Below, one piece after another: positions 48,301 to 58,738 of a stretch of DNA of 64,000 nucleotides. Positions within the stretch are counted from its first letter, which is position 1; every line of letters starts with the position of its first letter. The translations under genes were made by a program, and so were the position numbers. The notes under the pieces were generated by a model. The model saw only the letters and a program-made list of their open reading frames with translations, was not told the origin of the DNA and made no database searches. Source of the stretch: Rhexocercosporidium sp. MPI-PUGE-AT-0058 (lineage: Eukaryota; Ascomycota; Leotiomycetes; Helotiales); assembly GCA_020746875.1 (NCBI GenBank), contig JAGTJL010000012.1:1116001-1180000 (forward strand). Direction: 5' to 3'.

Positions 48301-51300
48301 CTGCCTTGTAAAAGCACGACAGCCGCATGTACCTGAGACGAATGCCGCCCAATATGATATTCTACTTCTCCAATTTCTACTCGCTGCCCGCGGATTTTGA
48401 TCTGTGTATCGCGCCGCCCCAGGATTGTGTAGGTGCAATCATGATTTTGCCGAACCAGGTCACCAGTGCGATACATCCGTCGTCCAGTTCCCCCTATTTG
48501 GTATCGCTTTAAAAAGGCAGGATCCACGATGAAAGACTTCTCCGTTTTGACGGGATCGTTGAGATATTCTCGAGCGAGCAGGGGCCCTTCTATGAGCAGC
48601 TCTCCTGGAGCACCAATTGGACAAAGTCGCTCGTAGTTGGGGTCGTTCGAGTCGACAACCCAGAAATTGCTTGCTAGAGGGACGCCGAGCACGGGTGCCT
48701 GCTTGCGGTGCGCGAAGGGTTGCTTCGAAGTCGTCACTTGAATGCTGCATTCTGAAGGGCCGTATGCGCCGAGGACGGTAGCGCGCTTGATCCACTTCTC
48801 CAGGACGAGCGGATTGACTGGCTCTCCCAAAAGGATGACTTTCTCCACGGCAGGTAGGTGGTCTGGTTCGAGCAGGCCTGCTACGGTTGAGGTTAGAGAT
48901 AGAAAATTAACCCCGAGGGAGAGAATAGCATGTTCCAAGTTGTTGAGGCGATCGTCTTCGGATGGAATGCATACGCATCCGCCGAAGAAGAAGGTAGTGA
49001 ATACTTCTTGAATCGTCACATCAAAAGTGTGCGAGGCAAATTGCAGAATACGGTGGCCTGCTTCAAGACCGAAGGCATTCCCGTGCGCAAGTAAACTGGT
49101 ACATAGTGCGTGATGTTGAAGGACGACACCCTTCGGGATTCCGGTGCTTCCGCTTGTGTAAACGATCCAAGCAGCGTTTTCGGGTCGAACATCGGCGCCG
49201 ATGATCTCCGTAGGGGCTGGAATTTCCTCAAGTAGTTCTCTATCGACTCGGACGAGTCGAGGACTAAGAATGGACAAGCGGTCCATTTGCTTCGCATCGA
49301 CCAAGATAATAGGTGCCTGGGTGTCATTGAGCACGAGTTGCAATCGTGCATGTGGCTGTTGTGTCGACAGCGGCAAAACCACTGCACCTGCTTTGAGAAT
49401 GGCCAACATGGCTACTACAGCCCAGCAGGACTTATCCATGCAAATTCCTACCTTGATCTCTGGACCAATGCCCAAGACTGTAGCAAGATAGTGCCCGAGG
49501 CGGCTCGCAGTATTTTCGACTTCACAATAAGTCATTTGGCCATCCCACGCATTGACCGCAAGTGCATCAGGTTGTCGGCTCGCGACCTTGTAAGTTATGC
49601 TATGGATGAGATTCTCTGTTGCTACAGGGATAGTCTCATTTTCAATTCTGATGGCCAACAGGTCTTCAGGTGAGAGCAAATCGAGGTCCTGGAGGCGAGC
49701 AGTTGGGTTCATGCAGATCACACCCACGATGTGTTTGAGCTGAGCCAGCAAGCTTTGGGCAGCTCCTGGGCTTGCGACTGATGACCAGTATTGCAGGCTA
49801 AATTCAATGCCAGAATCGGATGCTAGTATGTTAAGATTGAAGTCATACTCGGTGGATTCGGCTGCTTCGATTCTTTCCAATTGGATTGAACTAGCTTGTT
49901 TGCTGTGGCCAGCACCCTGAGCACGTTTGTAAGAGACAGTAGTGTTGAACAAAGTCTGTTGCAGAGAGTGCTGGACGGCAGCCAAAGACACTCTCTGATG
50001 TTCAAAACTCTCCAGAAATCGGTTTTGCACACCCTGAACAGCTTCAGACACTGTGAAGAAAGACATTGACTCCACATCAAAGTGACAGATCATCATATTG
50101 ATCATGGGCCCGACGAGCGTATCCACACCATCTATTGGTATGTCACGGCCACTGGACAAGTAGCCAAATGAAATTTGGTCCCTCGAATCGACCCTTGATG
50201 ACAAAACCAGAGCCCAGGCTAGCTGAACGATGTTGGCAACAGTAACACTGTTCATTTGGCAGAAATCCTGCAGAGCCGACGTATCCTGAATGGCTGCGCT
50301 CACGGTGAGCGGGATTGTCTTCACAGTCGTGGCTGAGAGGGCGCTAAGATTTTGGTCTGATTGTAAGTTGCATGGCTCTGCCGAGCCAAGTAAGTTTTGC
50401 CAGTAATTGAGGTCTTTTTCCTCCGATCTTTGCTCCAGATATGCGATGTACGTGCTGTAATTTGATCCTTGGGTAGTTGTCTTCGGGTCCTCGTATGCTT
50501 TCAGAAGTCCCTCCACAAGGAGCTGGATAGATGATGCATCAACTAGGGCATGACTCATCTCAAATTGCCCATACACATTACCACTCGTGGTTGTGACAAT
50601 CAGAAATCGGTGCAAAGGCTGTCCAGGCTGATACCCCTGAAGCGAGTGCTTCTCAAGGCATTGTTGCAAGTCGGAGTCTGCGCAAGTGACATGCTGAATG
50701 TTAGCTTTTGGTGACGTGAGAACCAATTGATAAAATCGATCTTGAAGAAGTGGTGTTGCCGTGAATATGGTACGCATGATAGTGTGCTGTTGAATAACAG
50801 AACACCAAGCATCTGCAAGCCTCTCTGTGTCGACGCCCTGCGACTTCGACATCGGCAGTATACGGCATGTATCCTTCAGCCAGTAAGTAGTTGGTGATTT
50901 CATTTGGCTGAGCAAAATTCCTTGTTGAATTGCAGAGCAGGGCAATATGTCTTCGACGTCTTCCCACGAAGTGATTCCGGCTGGGAGCAGGAATTGTTCC
51001 ATTACCATAGCAAGATCCTCCTCTCCATATAAGCGGGCATGCGGAAAGTCGCTTGGAGTGACCGTCGGTGGTGTTTGTAGGAGCAGTTGCACAACATCGG
51101 CGACTGCCTTGCCATAGTCTTGAGCCCAAAGTCGAATTGCAGTGCCCTTTGGAGAGTTTTCGCTGAAGCCCACCCTAATATGCATTTTCCTGGCTTCAAC
51201 AGAGACTTCAACATTAAGTGCTGCCTGCAGTTTCACACTTCCTCCTATAGATGAAATGGCAGATTGCGGATTTTGAAGCTTTGTTTGAAGTTGGTCAAGG

Positions 51301-54300
51301 CGGAGAAGGCCATCGGCGCGTTCGAGCTGTTGAAACTGCCCTTGGTAGTTGAACATAATCTCTCGGGTACTGCACGATGTGCCCGGTTTCCCACCGGCTG
51401 TGACTAGATACTGATTAGCGAAATCGTACACTTGGTGATCAGAACCAATTCGACGAAGCTCCTTGATCCTTTTGAGTGTCGATACAATACCAGCGTCACT
51501 ATGATCGCCAACGTGTAGTGAAGTTATGGTAGTAAACCATCCAATCGTCTCGGATAAGTCGTGATCGATCGAACTGTTGCGTCCATGCCCCTCCGTAGAG
51601 ACTACAGGGGTTGCATGATCTGGAAAGGCATGTATGAACGAGAGTAGAAGAGCAGTAAGGAGGACATCTACCGGGCTAGATCGTACAGCGGAATTAACAG
51701 CAGGTCCGAGGAGCAAGTCTGTTGTCTGCTCGTCCAGCTCAGCGGTTGCAAAAACCTGCTCTGACGATGTATATTGACCTGGTTCAATGCCCCAATAGGA
51801 CCATGAAGATGGACTGTCAGGCACTCCGGAATCAATCTCATCCAGGCGTAGCTGGAGTGCTTCTTCCGCAATTGCACTGCGCCATGCCGGAAATGGCATT
51901 GAGTGGGAGGGATGTGCCGTTCCTCCTAGAAGTAGCTGTTCGAGGTCATGAATCATGATTCTCCATGACATCAAGTCGATGACAAGATGATGGGCTGTCA
52001 AGAATAGGATTTGTCTTTTCGGCTCCTCAATCTCAATTAGATCGGAAGCAAATACTGGACCATGCTCGATGTCAAGCGACCCTTGCGACAGCTGCAAAAT
52101 ATCCTCCGCCGACTCGTCGTCCTTTACAGCATGTGTGTGAAAGTGGTAAGAGTTTAACAGCTGTTTCTCGATTTGTTGCTGCCACCCCTTCGTCTCGTCC
52201 CGGTGGAAACGCGCTCGTAGCATAGCATGTTTCGCAACCAATGCCTCAATTGCGTCCGCAATCCTAGCTTGTGGAATTGGCCCCTTTAATTGAAGGCAAA
52301 CGCTCTGGTTGTATCGATAGTCTCCGTCAGATCGTAGGCCGCCAATTTCGTTGAAATACATGTGCTGTGCCGGTGAGAGATCAAAGGGCTCATCTGGGGT
52401 GTCTGCGAAGTCGGTTAAGGACGAGGTGCCGGCTTCTAGTGCTAGCACTGAGATACCGCCACTTTGAAGAACTTGTCGGACAGATAGAGCGATGCCAAAC
52501 TGGCGACATGCTGAGATGACTTGCATTGCGGTAATAGAATCTCCTCCGTATGAGAGGAATGACCGTCGGAGGTTGATGCGCGTTACGGGAACGTTCAGAA
52601 CGTTGCTCCAGACCTCCCGGATCTGTCGTTCAGTAGCTGTTGCTTGGGTAGTTTCTTCAGGCTGGGTCTCCTCGAAGTCGGAGAAGGAGGCGATTTCCTC
52701 TTCACTGATATTGTTGATCCACGTAGAAATAACGCGGCGATCAACCTTACCCGATGTGTTAACTGGCAATTTAGCAAGGGGCACCCAGATACGAGGGATC
52801 ATGTAATCTGGGACGTGCTGTGCCAGATATTGCTGAAGATCCGAGGCGACGAGCATGGCGGCTTTCTTGTCGATAGCATCACTTTCCTCGACTGTCAAGC
52901 TATCATACCCCGCGGCTCTCTCGCCGCCGAGGCTGAAAGCAGCGGCTAGCTTCTCATTGTCGAAATCATGCTTTAGAAGTACAATGATAGCTTGTACTCC
53001 AAGCGCTCGTTGGGTGATGTGATATTCGACTTCACCAATCTCGACACGCTGTCCTCGGATATTAATCTGCATGTCTCGTCTTCCGAGTGTCGAGTATGTG
53101 CCATTGTTGTTCTGTTTCACAAGATCTACCATCAGATGTATCAGTACTATCATTCCACACACGAGTTCGTTTGTGGTATTACTCACCCCCGGTCCGGTAC
53201 ATGCGACGACCAAAGCCCAAATTATAACGTTCGAGGAAAGAAGGGTCGGTGATGAAAGACTTATTCGTTTTCTCAAGGTCATTCAAGTACCCACGGGCAA
53301 GTAAAGGTCCTTCAATTAGCAACTCTCCGGGTGCTCCGATAGGAACCAGGTAATTGTAATTTTTAGGGTCGACAACCCAAAAACAACTCGAGAGAGGAGC
53401 GCCAAGTACCGGCGCCTCTTTTAAGCACTTCATTGGCCGAGGAGAGCAAGTCGCATAGATACTACACTCCGAGGGTGCATAAGACTCGTATACCGAGGCA
53501 TGATGCATCCATAAGTCTAAAACTGCGGGTTTGACAGGCTCGCCTATAAACAAAAGGATTGTGTCAGTAACTTTCTTAGAAAAACAGATGAGTTTTGGCA
53601 GCTGTACCCATTAAAATCACCGTTTTGATCGCCGGAAGGCGTGAAGGACTCAAAAGCCCAGCGACTGTTGACGTGAGCGAAAGAAAGTTGACTCCCATAG
53701 ATATGATGGCGCGCTCCAAGTTGTTCAATCTGTCCTGTTCCGAGGGAATACACACACAACCTCCTTTACATAGAGTCGTGAAGGTCTCCTGGATCATTAC
53801 ATCAAAGGTGTGTGATGCGAACTGTAGAACACGGGAATCCGATGTGACGCCAAAGGCTGTTCCATGGGCCTCAATACTCGAACATAGTGCCTATTCGAGA
53901 AAATCAGCATTCATTGCACTTATTGTTAATGAGGACTTTGACACTTACAATATGCTGAAGGACAACACCCTTGGGAATACCAGTACTACCGCTTGTGTAG
54001 ACGACCCAAGCAGCATTACTTGCATCGACTTGAGGACATATCACTTGTGTATCTGGAACAAAAGCGAGACCTTCCAGAAACTCCGCCTTGACCTCAATGA
54101 GCTGCAAATTAGTCAGGTCCTCTGCAGAAAGACGCTTTTTCTGCCCAGCATCAACAAGCACGATTCCTGCCTGAGTGTCCTTGAGGACAATCTGTAGCCG
54201 AGCAAGTGGCTGCTGAGTCGAAAGTGGAAGTACGACACCGCCTGCCTTGAGAATAGCAAGTGTGGAGACTGCCGACCAGCGAGATTTATCCATACTCATG

Positions 54301-56174
54301 CCTACCATGACCTCAGGTCTGACTCCTAGGTCAGAAAGATACATTGCGAGTGAATTGGCGGCTCGGTTGAGTTCACGAAAGGTCATGTTACCGTCCCAGG
54401 CGCAGACGGCCATGGCTTCGGGCTGATGACTCGCAATTTCTCCTACAACACTGTGAATGCAGGTAGACTTCGGCGTCGGCGGTACCCTATTAATCTCTTG
54501 CAATCGCTTCGAGTCCTCCAATCCGAGAAGATCGCCTTCGCCAAACTCGGCTTCGGGGTTAGTGAGGACAAATTCGATGGCCCGAATATAGGCGCTAAGA
54601 ATGTTATTGGCGTCAGCTACCTCAGTCGTTGACCGCCAGATATCGTAGTCTACTGTGATGGTGTCATCTCCAATTTCTACATTGATTGAGTGGTCATACT
54701 AGATGAGATATCAGCAAGTTTTCTTCAATCAATCTGGGTGGAAACTCACATCTGTTGGGCTGAGGCGTTTCAGAACCTCAAAGCGAAGTGAATCATTCTT
54801 GTTAGATTCTGACTGCCATGCTCTTTGAAATGACAGGATCGAATTACCCCATTTGGATGATCGCTTCCTGAGACCTCGGTCATGAGGCATGTGTCGGAGT
54901 ACATCCCCGTTCACGGCCTTGAGCAAGTCCAGGACTTTGGTATTGTTGACAAAGTCCATCCGCAAAACGAGACTACTAATGAACAGCCCAACAGCTTCGG
55001 GCATTCCAGCCAATTTTGTTTGCCTTCCCGAAGTAATATATGAATATGAGATGTCCTCCTTCAGGGCAAAAGCTCGAAGAACCATGCCCCAAGCAACCTG
55101 GCACACATTGACCACGGTGATGCCGTGGTCATGACAGAACTTGCGAGTCTTGGCAGGAGATATGTGCAGCTTTTCTTGCAGCCTATGAAGGCCAGTCTTG
55201 GGCTTGTTGGCGACATTGTTGCCTGCAAGATAAGTTTCTTCGGCACCGTGCAAGTAGGCCCTCCAGAAATCTTCGGTAGTGTCGTCAACGAGTTGGCTCT
55301 CAGCGATTGCGAAATCTGCATGGCGCAGAGACTGGTCGAGAGAAATTTCGCCAGAGAATGCGTTACAAAGATCACGGAGAATGATACCAGCGGAACGACC
55401 ATCCACTATGGCGTGAGAAATGTTCAGCTTAAGCAAGACCTGGTTTGGCGTCATCTGGACAAGGTATATCTGATGGGGTATTTCCGCAGCAGAGTCATGG
55501 ATGACTTGGTCTTGATCCATCTGGCTCTCGTCTTGTAGGATGGTTACAAATGGATGTACTTGATCCCACACAATCTGATCAAAAGTTCCTTGGCGCTCTT
55601 TACTCTCAACGAAGGTCGTGCGTAGACTGGGATGACGCTGCACCACCGAATTCCATGACTTTGCGAGGTCATTGGCGGATAGAGGATCTTGATGCCTCGT
55701 CCGGGCCGTGATTGTGAAGCTGCAGTGATAAGCTGCTGGGTGGACAGCTTGGCTGATGAGGATTCGGTTCTGCATAACCGAGCAGGGCCCAATGCTGTCA
55801 ACATGGCCACGCGACTGCGGTGCGGCAGCGTTGAGCTGAGTAAAAAGAGTAAGCTCGTCGTCTGAGTGCCGAGATTCTTCGTCTGAGCTGGAGGATCCGT
55901 TAAGTGATGGAACACTCGGCAGGGCACTGTTGGGGAGAGTCCTAGCAACGAGTTCGGCGAGAAGTTCGGATAGATTCTCGTGTTGCAGAATATCGACGAT
56001 ATCGGCCTGAACACCGTGCATGTGGCACCTAGCCATGAATTGGATAGCGAAAAGGGAGTCGCCGCCATGAGCCAAAAATGATCTGTCCATTTGCAACTCC
56101 TCTGGGGCGACGTTGAGGGCGAGTGCGAGCTCGCCGCGCATAGTAGCGTGCAACTCATTCTCGTCCAGGATCAT
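38126..56174 (-). CDS. Nonribosomal peptide synthetase, T0-C0-A1T1E1-C1A2T2E2-C2A3T3-C3A4T4-CT
   Basis: Ten exons (56174-54750, 54698-53949, 53890-53608, 53543-53187, 53125-46502, 46409-44649, 44571-44171, 44101-43708, 43654-40728, 40648-38126) give 5814 residues. Carrier serines sit at about 40 (AHGGDS), 1135 and 2688 (SYGGDS), 4243 (HTGGDS) and 5336 (TLGADS). Condensation-type motifs are SHAIVDG (C0), HHLVIDL (E1), SHALVDA (C1), HHLVVDL (E2), SHALVDA (C2), HHSLYDG (C3) and SHAQYDG (CT). All four A domains keep YTSGST and the GRRDxQ core. Derived ten-residue codes by alignment to GrsA are DVQSIMSIYK (A1), DVQSILAIQK (A2), DVQSIMSIYK (A3) and DVQSVLAIHK (A4). No thioesterase or reductase ends the chain; the CT domain probably releases or cyclises it. 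It starts with a carrier domain lacking its own A domain, implying a starter loaded in trans. The product is unknown. Confidence 0.95.
39443..42686 (-). other. NRPS module 4: C3-A4-T4
   Basis: C3 has the full HHSLYDG active site and starts at DVYPCTSLQEGLM, the commoner LCL form. A4 reads DVQSVLAIHK, with YGPAE as A5 motif. T4 has LGADS rather than GGDS, a variant often seen in front of terminal C-type domains. Confidence 0.85.
42804..46221 (-). other. NRPS module 3: C2-A3-T3
   Basis: C2 is a near relative of C1 (ILPCSPVQQGILLSQ, SHALVDA). A3 shares the A1 code DVQSIMSIYK and the unusual YAPSE motif, but carries three introns at positions different from A1. T3 (HTGGDS) is of another type than T1/T2, and no E domain follows, so an L-residue is predicted. 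Confidence 0.85.
46502..51050 (-). other. NRPS module 2: C1-A2-T2-E2
   Basis: C1 begins near ILPCSAIQQGILLSQ and has SHALVDA (Ala in place of the usual Gly). It follows an E domain and should be of the DCL type. A2 (code DVQSILAIQK) has a normal YGPSE motif and is intron-free. T2 (SYGGDS) and E2 (HHLVVDLMSW, EGHGR) closely resemble T1 and E1, so a second D-residue is predicted. Confidence 0.85.
51078..54476 (-). other. NRPS module 1: A1-T1-E1
   Basis: A1 spans roughly residues 550-1075 with YTSGSTGIPKG, FDVMIQ, FLSLTST and an A5 motif written YAPSE instead of YGPTE. Its code reads DVQSIMSIYK. T1 has SYGGDS. E1 starts at DLSPAQHMYF and keeps HHLVIDLMSW plus the EGHGR and FNYQGQF motifs of active epimerases, so a D-residue is predicted. 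Confidence 0.85.
54489..56174 (-). other. NRPS starter unit T0-C0
   Basis: The protein opens directly with a carrier domain (LALALNVAPEELQMDRSFLA then HGGDS, Ser ~40). After an acidic Ser-rich linker comes a condensation domain starting at SIGPCSVMQNRILISQ with active-site SHAIVDG. Nothing resembling an adenylation domain lies in the 1.1 kb upstream. The same layout opens echinocandin and emericellamide synthetases, where a separate ligase (plus an acyltransferase in the latter) supplies the acyl starter. Confidence 0.85.
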
Positions 56175-57289
56175 GATGATGACGACGATGTTAGAATGGC
56201 AATAGTATGATATGAAGTTGGAAGCAAAGCACCAAGGAAGTTCGGTTATGCAAATGTCGAACTGTGGAGCTTGTCAACAGTGAAGTTTGTGAATACTTGG
56301 AGTGAGGAGAATCACAATTGAAATGACGAGAGTCTGGTTCTCAAATCTTCAGATACATGTATCTGGAATAGCATAGCTGCAAGTTACCCTTGGCTTACCA
56401 TCTAATCGGGCTCAGGATTTAGCACCCAGAGTCCGTCAGTTGTGAGGAATGCAGGATCCCCCGCATCATGATATGATGAAAGTTGATGCAGGATTTTGAT
56501 CATTGGTCAATGTCGCGGATCTCGCAAGGCTACGGTCAGCAAGGCTGTGACAATACTCTACCTAGTCTCTTAAAAAGATGCCCCGTCTCATAAATCATGT
56601 TGCACGCAAAGCTGTTAGCTGAATCCCCCCCTCTCGCCGGAGGATCCTGAGGTGCGATATCCGCTAGGATCCCTGACCTAGGATCCTGGAATGGTGAATA
56701 CATTTTGGCTAGTCTCAGGGCTTCTGTTGTAAATACAAGCATAAATTGAGGACAAGAATCTGCAGACATCAGCAGCGAGTGTAACTGTGCATGGAAGGAG
56801 ATATTAACGAAGCTGTTGACTTTTGAAGTTGAATCTCGAATCTCGAACCGGAGCAATGTTGATCCATGGCTTGGCTTGGCTTGGCTTGGCTCATGTCAAC
56901 GGGCTACGAGGAGTGCTGACGATCCAGTGCAAGTACGAGGCGGGTGTGAGCTCTAAAGGAGTACTCAACAACATCGACAATACACATGAAGCCACGGAAG
57001 AAAAGATTGGATTGGTAGGCAGTCGATAACTAAAGGGATAGATGAGCAACATTGCGGGTGGGTTGAGTCTCCATGAATGCACGAAGAAATCAGGTCAGAA
57101 AATTTGACCCCGCGCTTAATTTCGGGGGCCTCTTTAAAGGATACAATTGCTGCTGAACATCTCTTCCACTGCGAACATCCCAGCCTAGGAAACGACTGTA
57201 TGTCCGAAAGCTATCCTTGACCAATGGACTTTGATCGACAATTTCCCCTGAAGTTCATCAACCCGACCGACACCTCCTTGAACCCGCAC
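56175..57289. promoter_or_regulatory. NRPS upstream region with repeated AGGAT(T/C) motifs
   Basis: This region lies between the NRPS start and the SDR 3' end (both genes on the minus strand). It should hold the NRPS promoter. AGGAT(T/C) occurs at 56414, 56453, 56490, 56641, 56666 and 56680, two of these within TGCAGGAT. No protein-coding frame was supported. Confidence 0.5.
56868..56891. repeat. GGCTT tandem microsatellite
   Basis: About 4.8 copies of the 5-base unit GGCTT lie head to tail upstream of the NRPS gene. A short GAATCTC duplication lies nearby at 56831-56844. Confidence 0.85.
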
Positions 57290-58322
57290 CTATACTTTCA
57301 CCGACAGTCCCACCTCGGGCACATCTTTCTTGAGTGCATCAGTGATCTCTGTCCATACCTGCTTTTGCAACTTCGCACCTTGCTCTCCCTTCAACATGGG
57401 CGCTGGTCTTGCAAAAAATTAGCAATTCTCATTATCTATTCTTTCGGTGGACCTCAACATACTCTTCAATGATGTCGTCACGCCAAAATCTTCCATGGCC
57501 TTGCTTGCCGGTTGTTGTACCACTGATGTACGTCCGGGCACCCTGCTCCGTGGTCTTGTTGACAAAGTTGTTGATGATCCAGAAGAAGGGTTTCGTATAC
57601 CAAGGATAGCTCCTCATGATGTTTGACTGAGTTCCACCAGGACAGACCGAAGTGATGAAGACATTTGGCTCGCCGTCCTTGCCCACACCTTCTTGTTCGA
57701 CAAGACCTGCGAGGCCGTACATGAGGAACAACTTGGAAAGTCCATACGCTTGGAAAGATGAGAAGTTATTGTTATACTCCAACAAACTCTGCTTTCCGGT
57801 AGGATCAGAGTCGACTTTCGAGACCATGTAGTGGTTGCTGCTGCTCACTAGCTCGAGCACTGGAGTGAATGACTTTGTCTTGCTGCTCTTTAACTTGGGA
57901 AGCAAGAGCAAGCTCAATAGTAAGGTCGATAGCGCGTTGCATTGGAGAGAAGTCTCCCATCCGTATGTGGAAAGTGAGTGCTGTGATGGCTGGATACCAG
58001 CGTTGAGAACCGCGATGTCCAGGTGGTCAAGTTCCTTGTTGGCCCGCGCAGCAAACGCCTTGATGCTGTCGTACGACATCATGTCAAGTTGCCAGACTTC
58101 AACACAGTTCTTGTGGCCAATCTTTGCCTCGATTTGTGCCTTCGCATCTTCACCCTTCTTGATGGATCGCACGGCTAAGATCACACGTTCTGCACCAAGC
58201 TGTGCAAACTTGAGTGAGGCCTCGAATCCCACACCTGAGTTTGATCCAGTGACAATGATATGGCGACTTTTGAAAGAAGGTTTAGTATCCTCAGGAGGGT
58301 TATACCTTCCTTTGGAACCCAT
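57290..58322 (-). CDS. Short-chain dehydrogenase/reductase (cluster tailoring enzyme)
   Basis: Exons 58322-57482 and 57402-57290 give 317 residues. The Rossmann motif TGSNSGVG (25-32), NAG (107-109), the Ser region LELVSSSNHY and the catalytic YGLSK (193-197) are all present, as in classical SDRs. The Met at 58322 is preferred to an ATG at 58538, which would add 72 residues without SDR character and lie far before the first strand. Without splicing the frame stops at 57432 after GRFWRDDIIEEYVEV. Splicing at a GTGACG donor restores the family's usual end, GEQGAKLQKQVWTEITDALK, which supports the two-exon model. The donor is weak, so an alternative C-terminus is possible. It sits between the NRPS and P450 genes and probably oxidises or reduces an intermediate. 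Confidence 0.85.
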
Positions 58323-58738
58323 TGCGAAGATTAGATTTTCTGGCGGAAAAGGTTGATCGAACAGAGGTTGGATTATTGTTTTGCGCGTATTGCGAAGAAA
58401 GAATATTTCTTCTTCTGACGAGACAGGAACAATCTCAGAACAGGCCATACTTTGTATAGGGTTGATGTACGATGGATCGTCTCGGCAGAGATGCATTCCA
58501 GGATTCGTATTTCCGGCCCAAGGTTGTCCCGCAGTCAAAATGCTGAGAGATAGGATAAACGAGTTGCCTCAAGCGGAGAAATGCGTATCCGAAGATCCTA
58601 ACCCACAATCCTACAATCCTGCCGCATTATGGAGAGCTTGAAAGCAACTATCCACGTACAGTTCCCAATATAGTCTGTCTCTCGTCTACCTTCAGTTGGT
58701 AAGGATAATTTCCACTTACAGCCATTATCAATCAAAAC
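58323..58738. promoter_or_regulatory. Bidirectional promoter region between SDR and P450 genes
   Basis: The SDR and P450 genes start 416 bases apart in opposite directions. Three ATCCT elements (GATCCT at 58594, AATCCT at 58607 and 58615) lie within 27 bases, matching on the other strand the AGGAT(T/C) motif upstream of the NRPS gene. A shared regulator is inferred, not shown. Confidence 0.5.

Noticed and set aside
43655..54749. Several apparent breaks in the NRPS reading frame
   Set aside because: Each break is a short intron with GT-AG ends whose removal restores conserved A-domain sequence. The gene is intact, not fragmented.
56414..56700. AGGATCC/GGATCC copies as recombination or transposon ends
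   Set aside because: The copies are short, unevenly spaced and not flanked by target duplications, so a regulatory or chance origin fits better.
58323..58538. Upstream extension of the SDR frame by 72 codons
   Set aside because: The frame is open, but the extra residues have no SDR character. The Met at 58322 lies just before the Rossmann strand at the usual distance, and the extension would consume the shared promoter.
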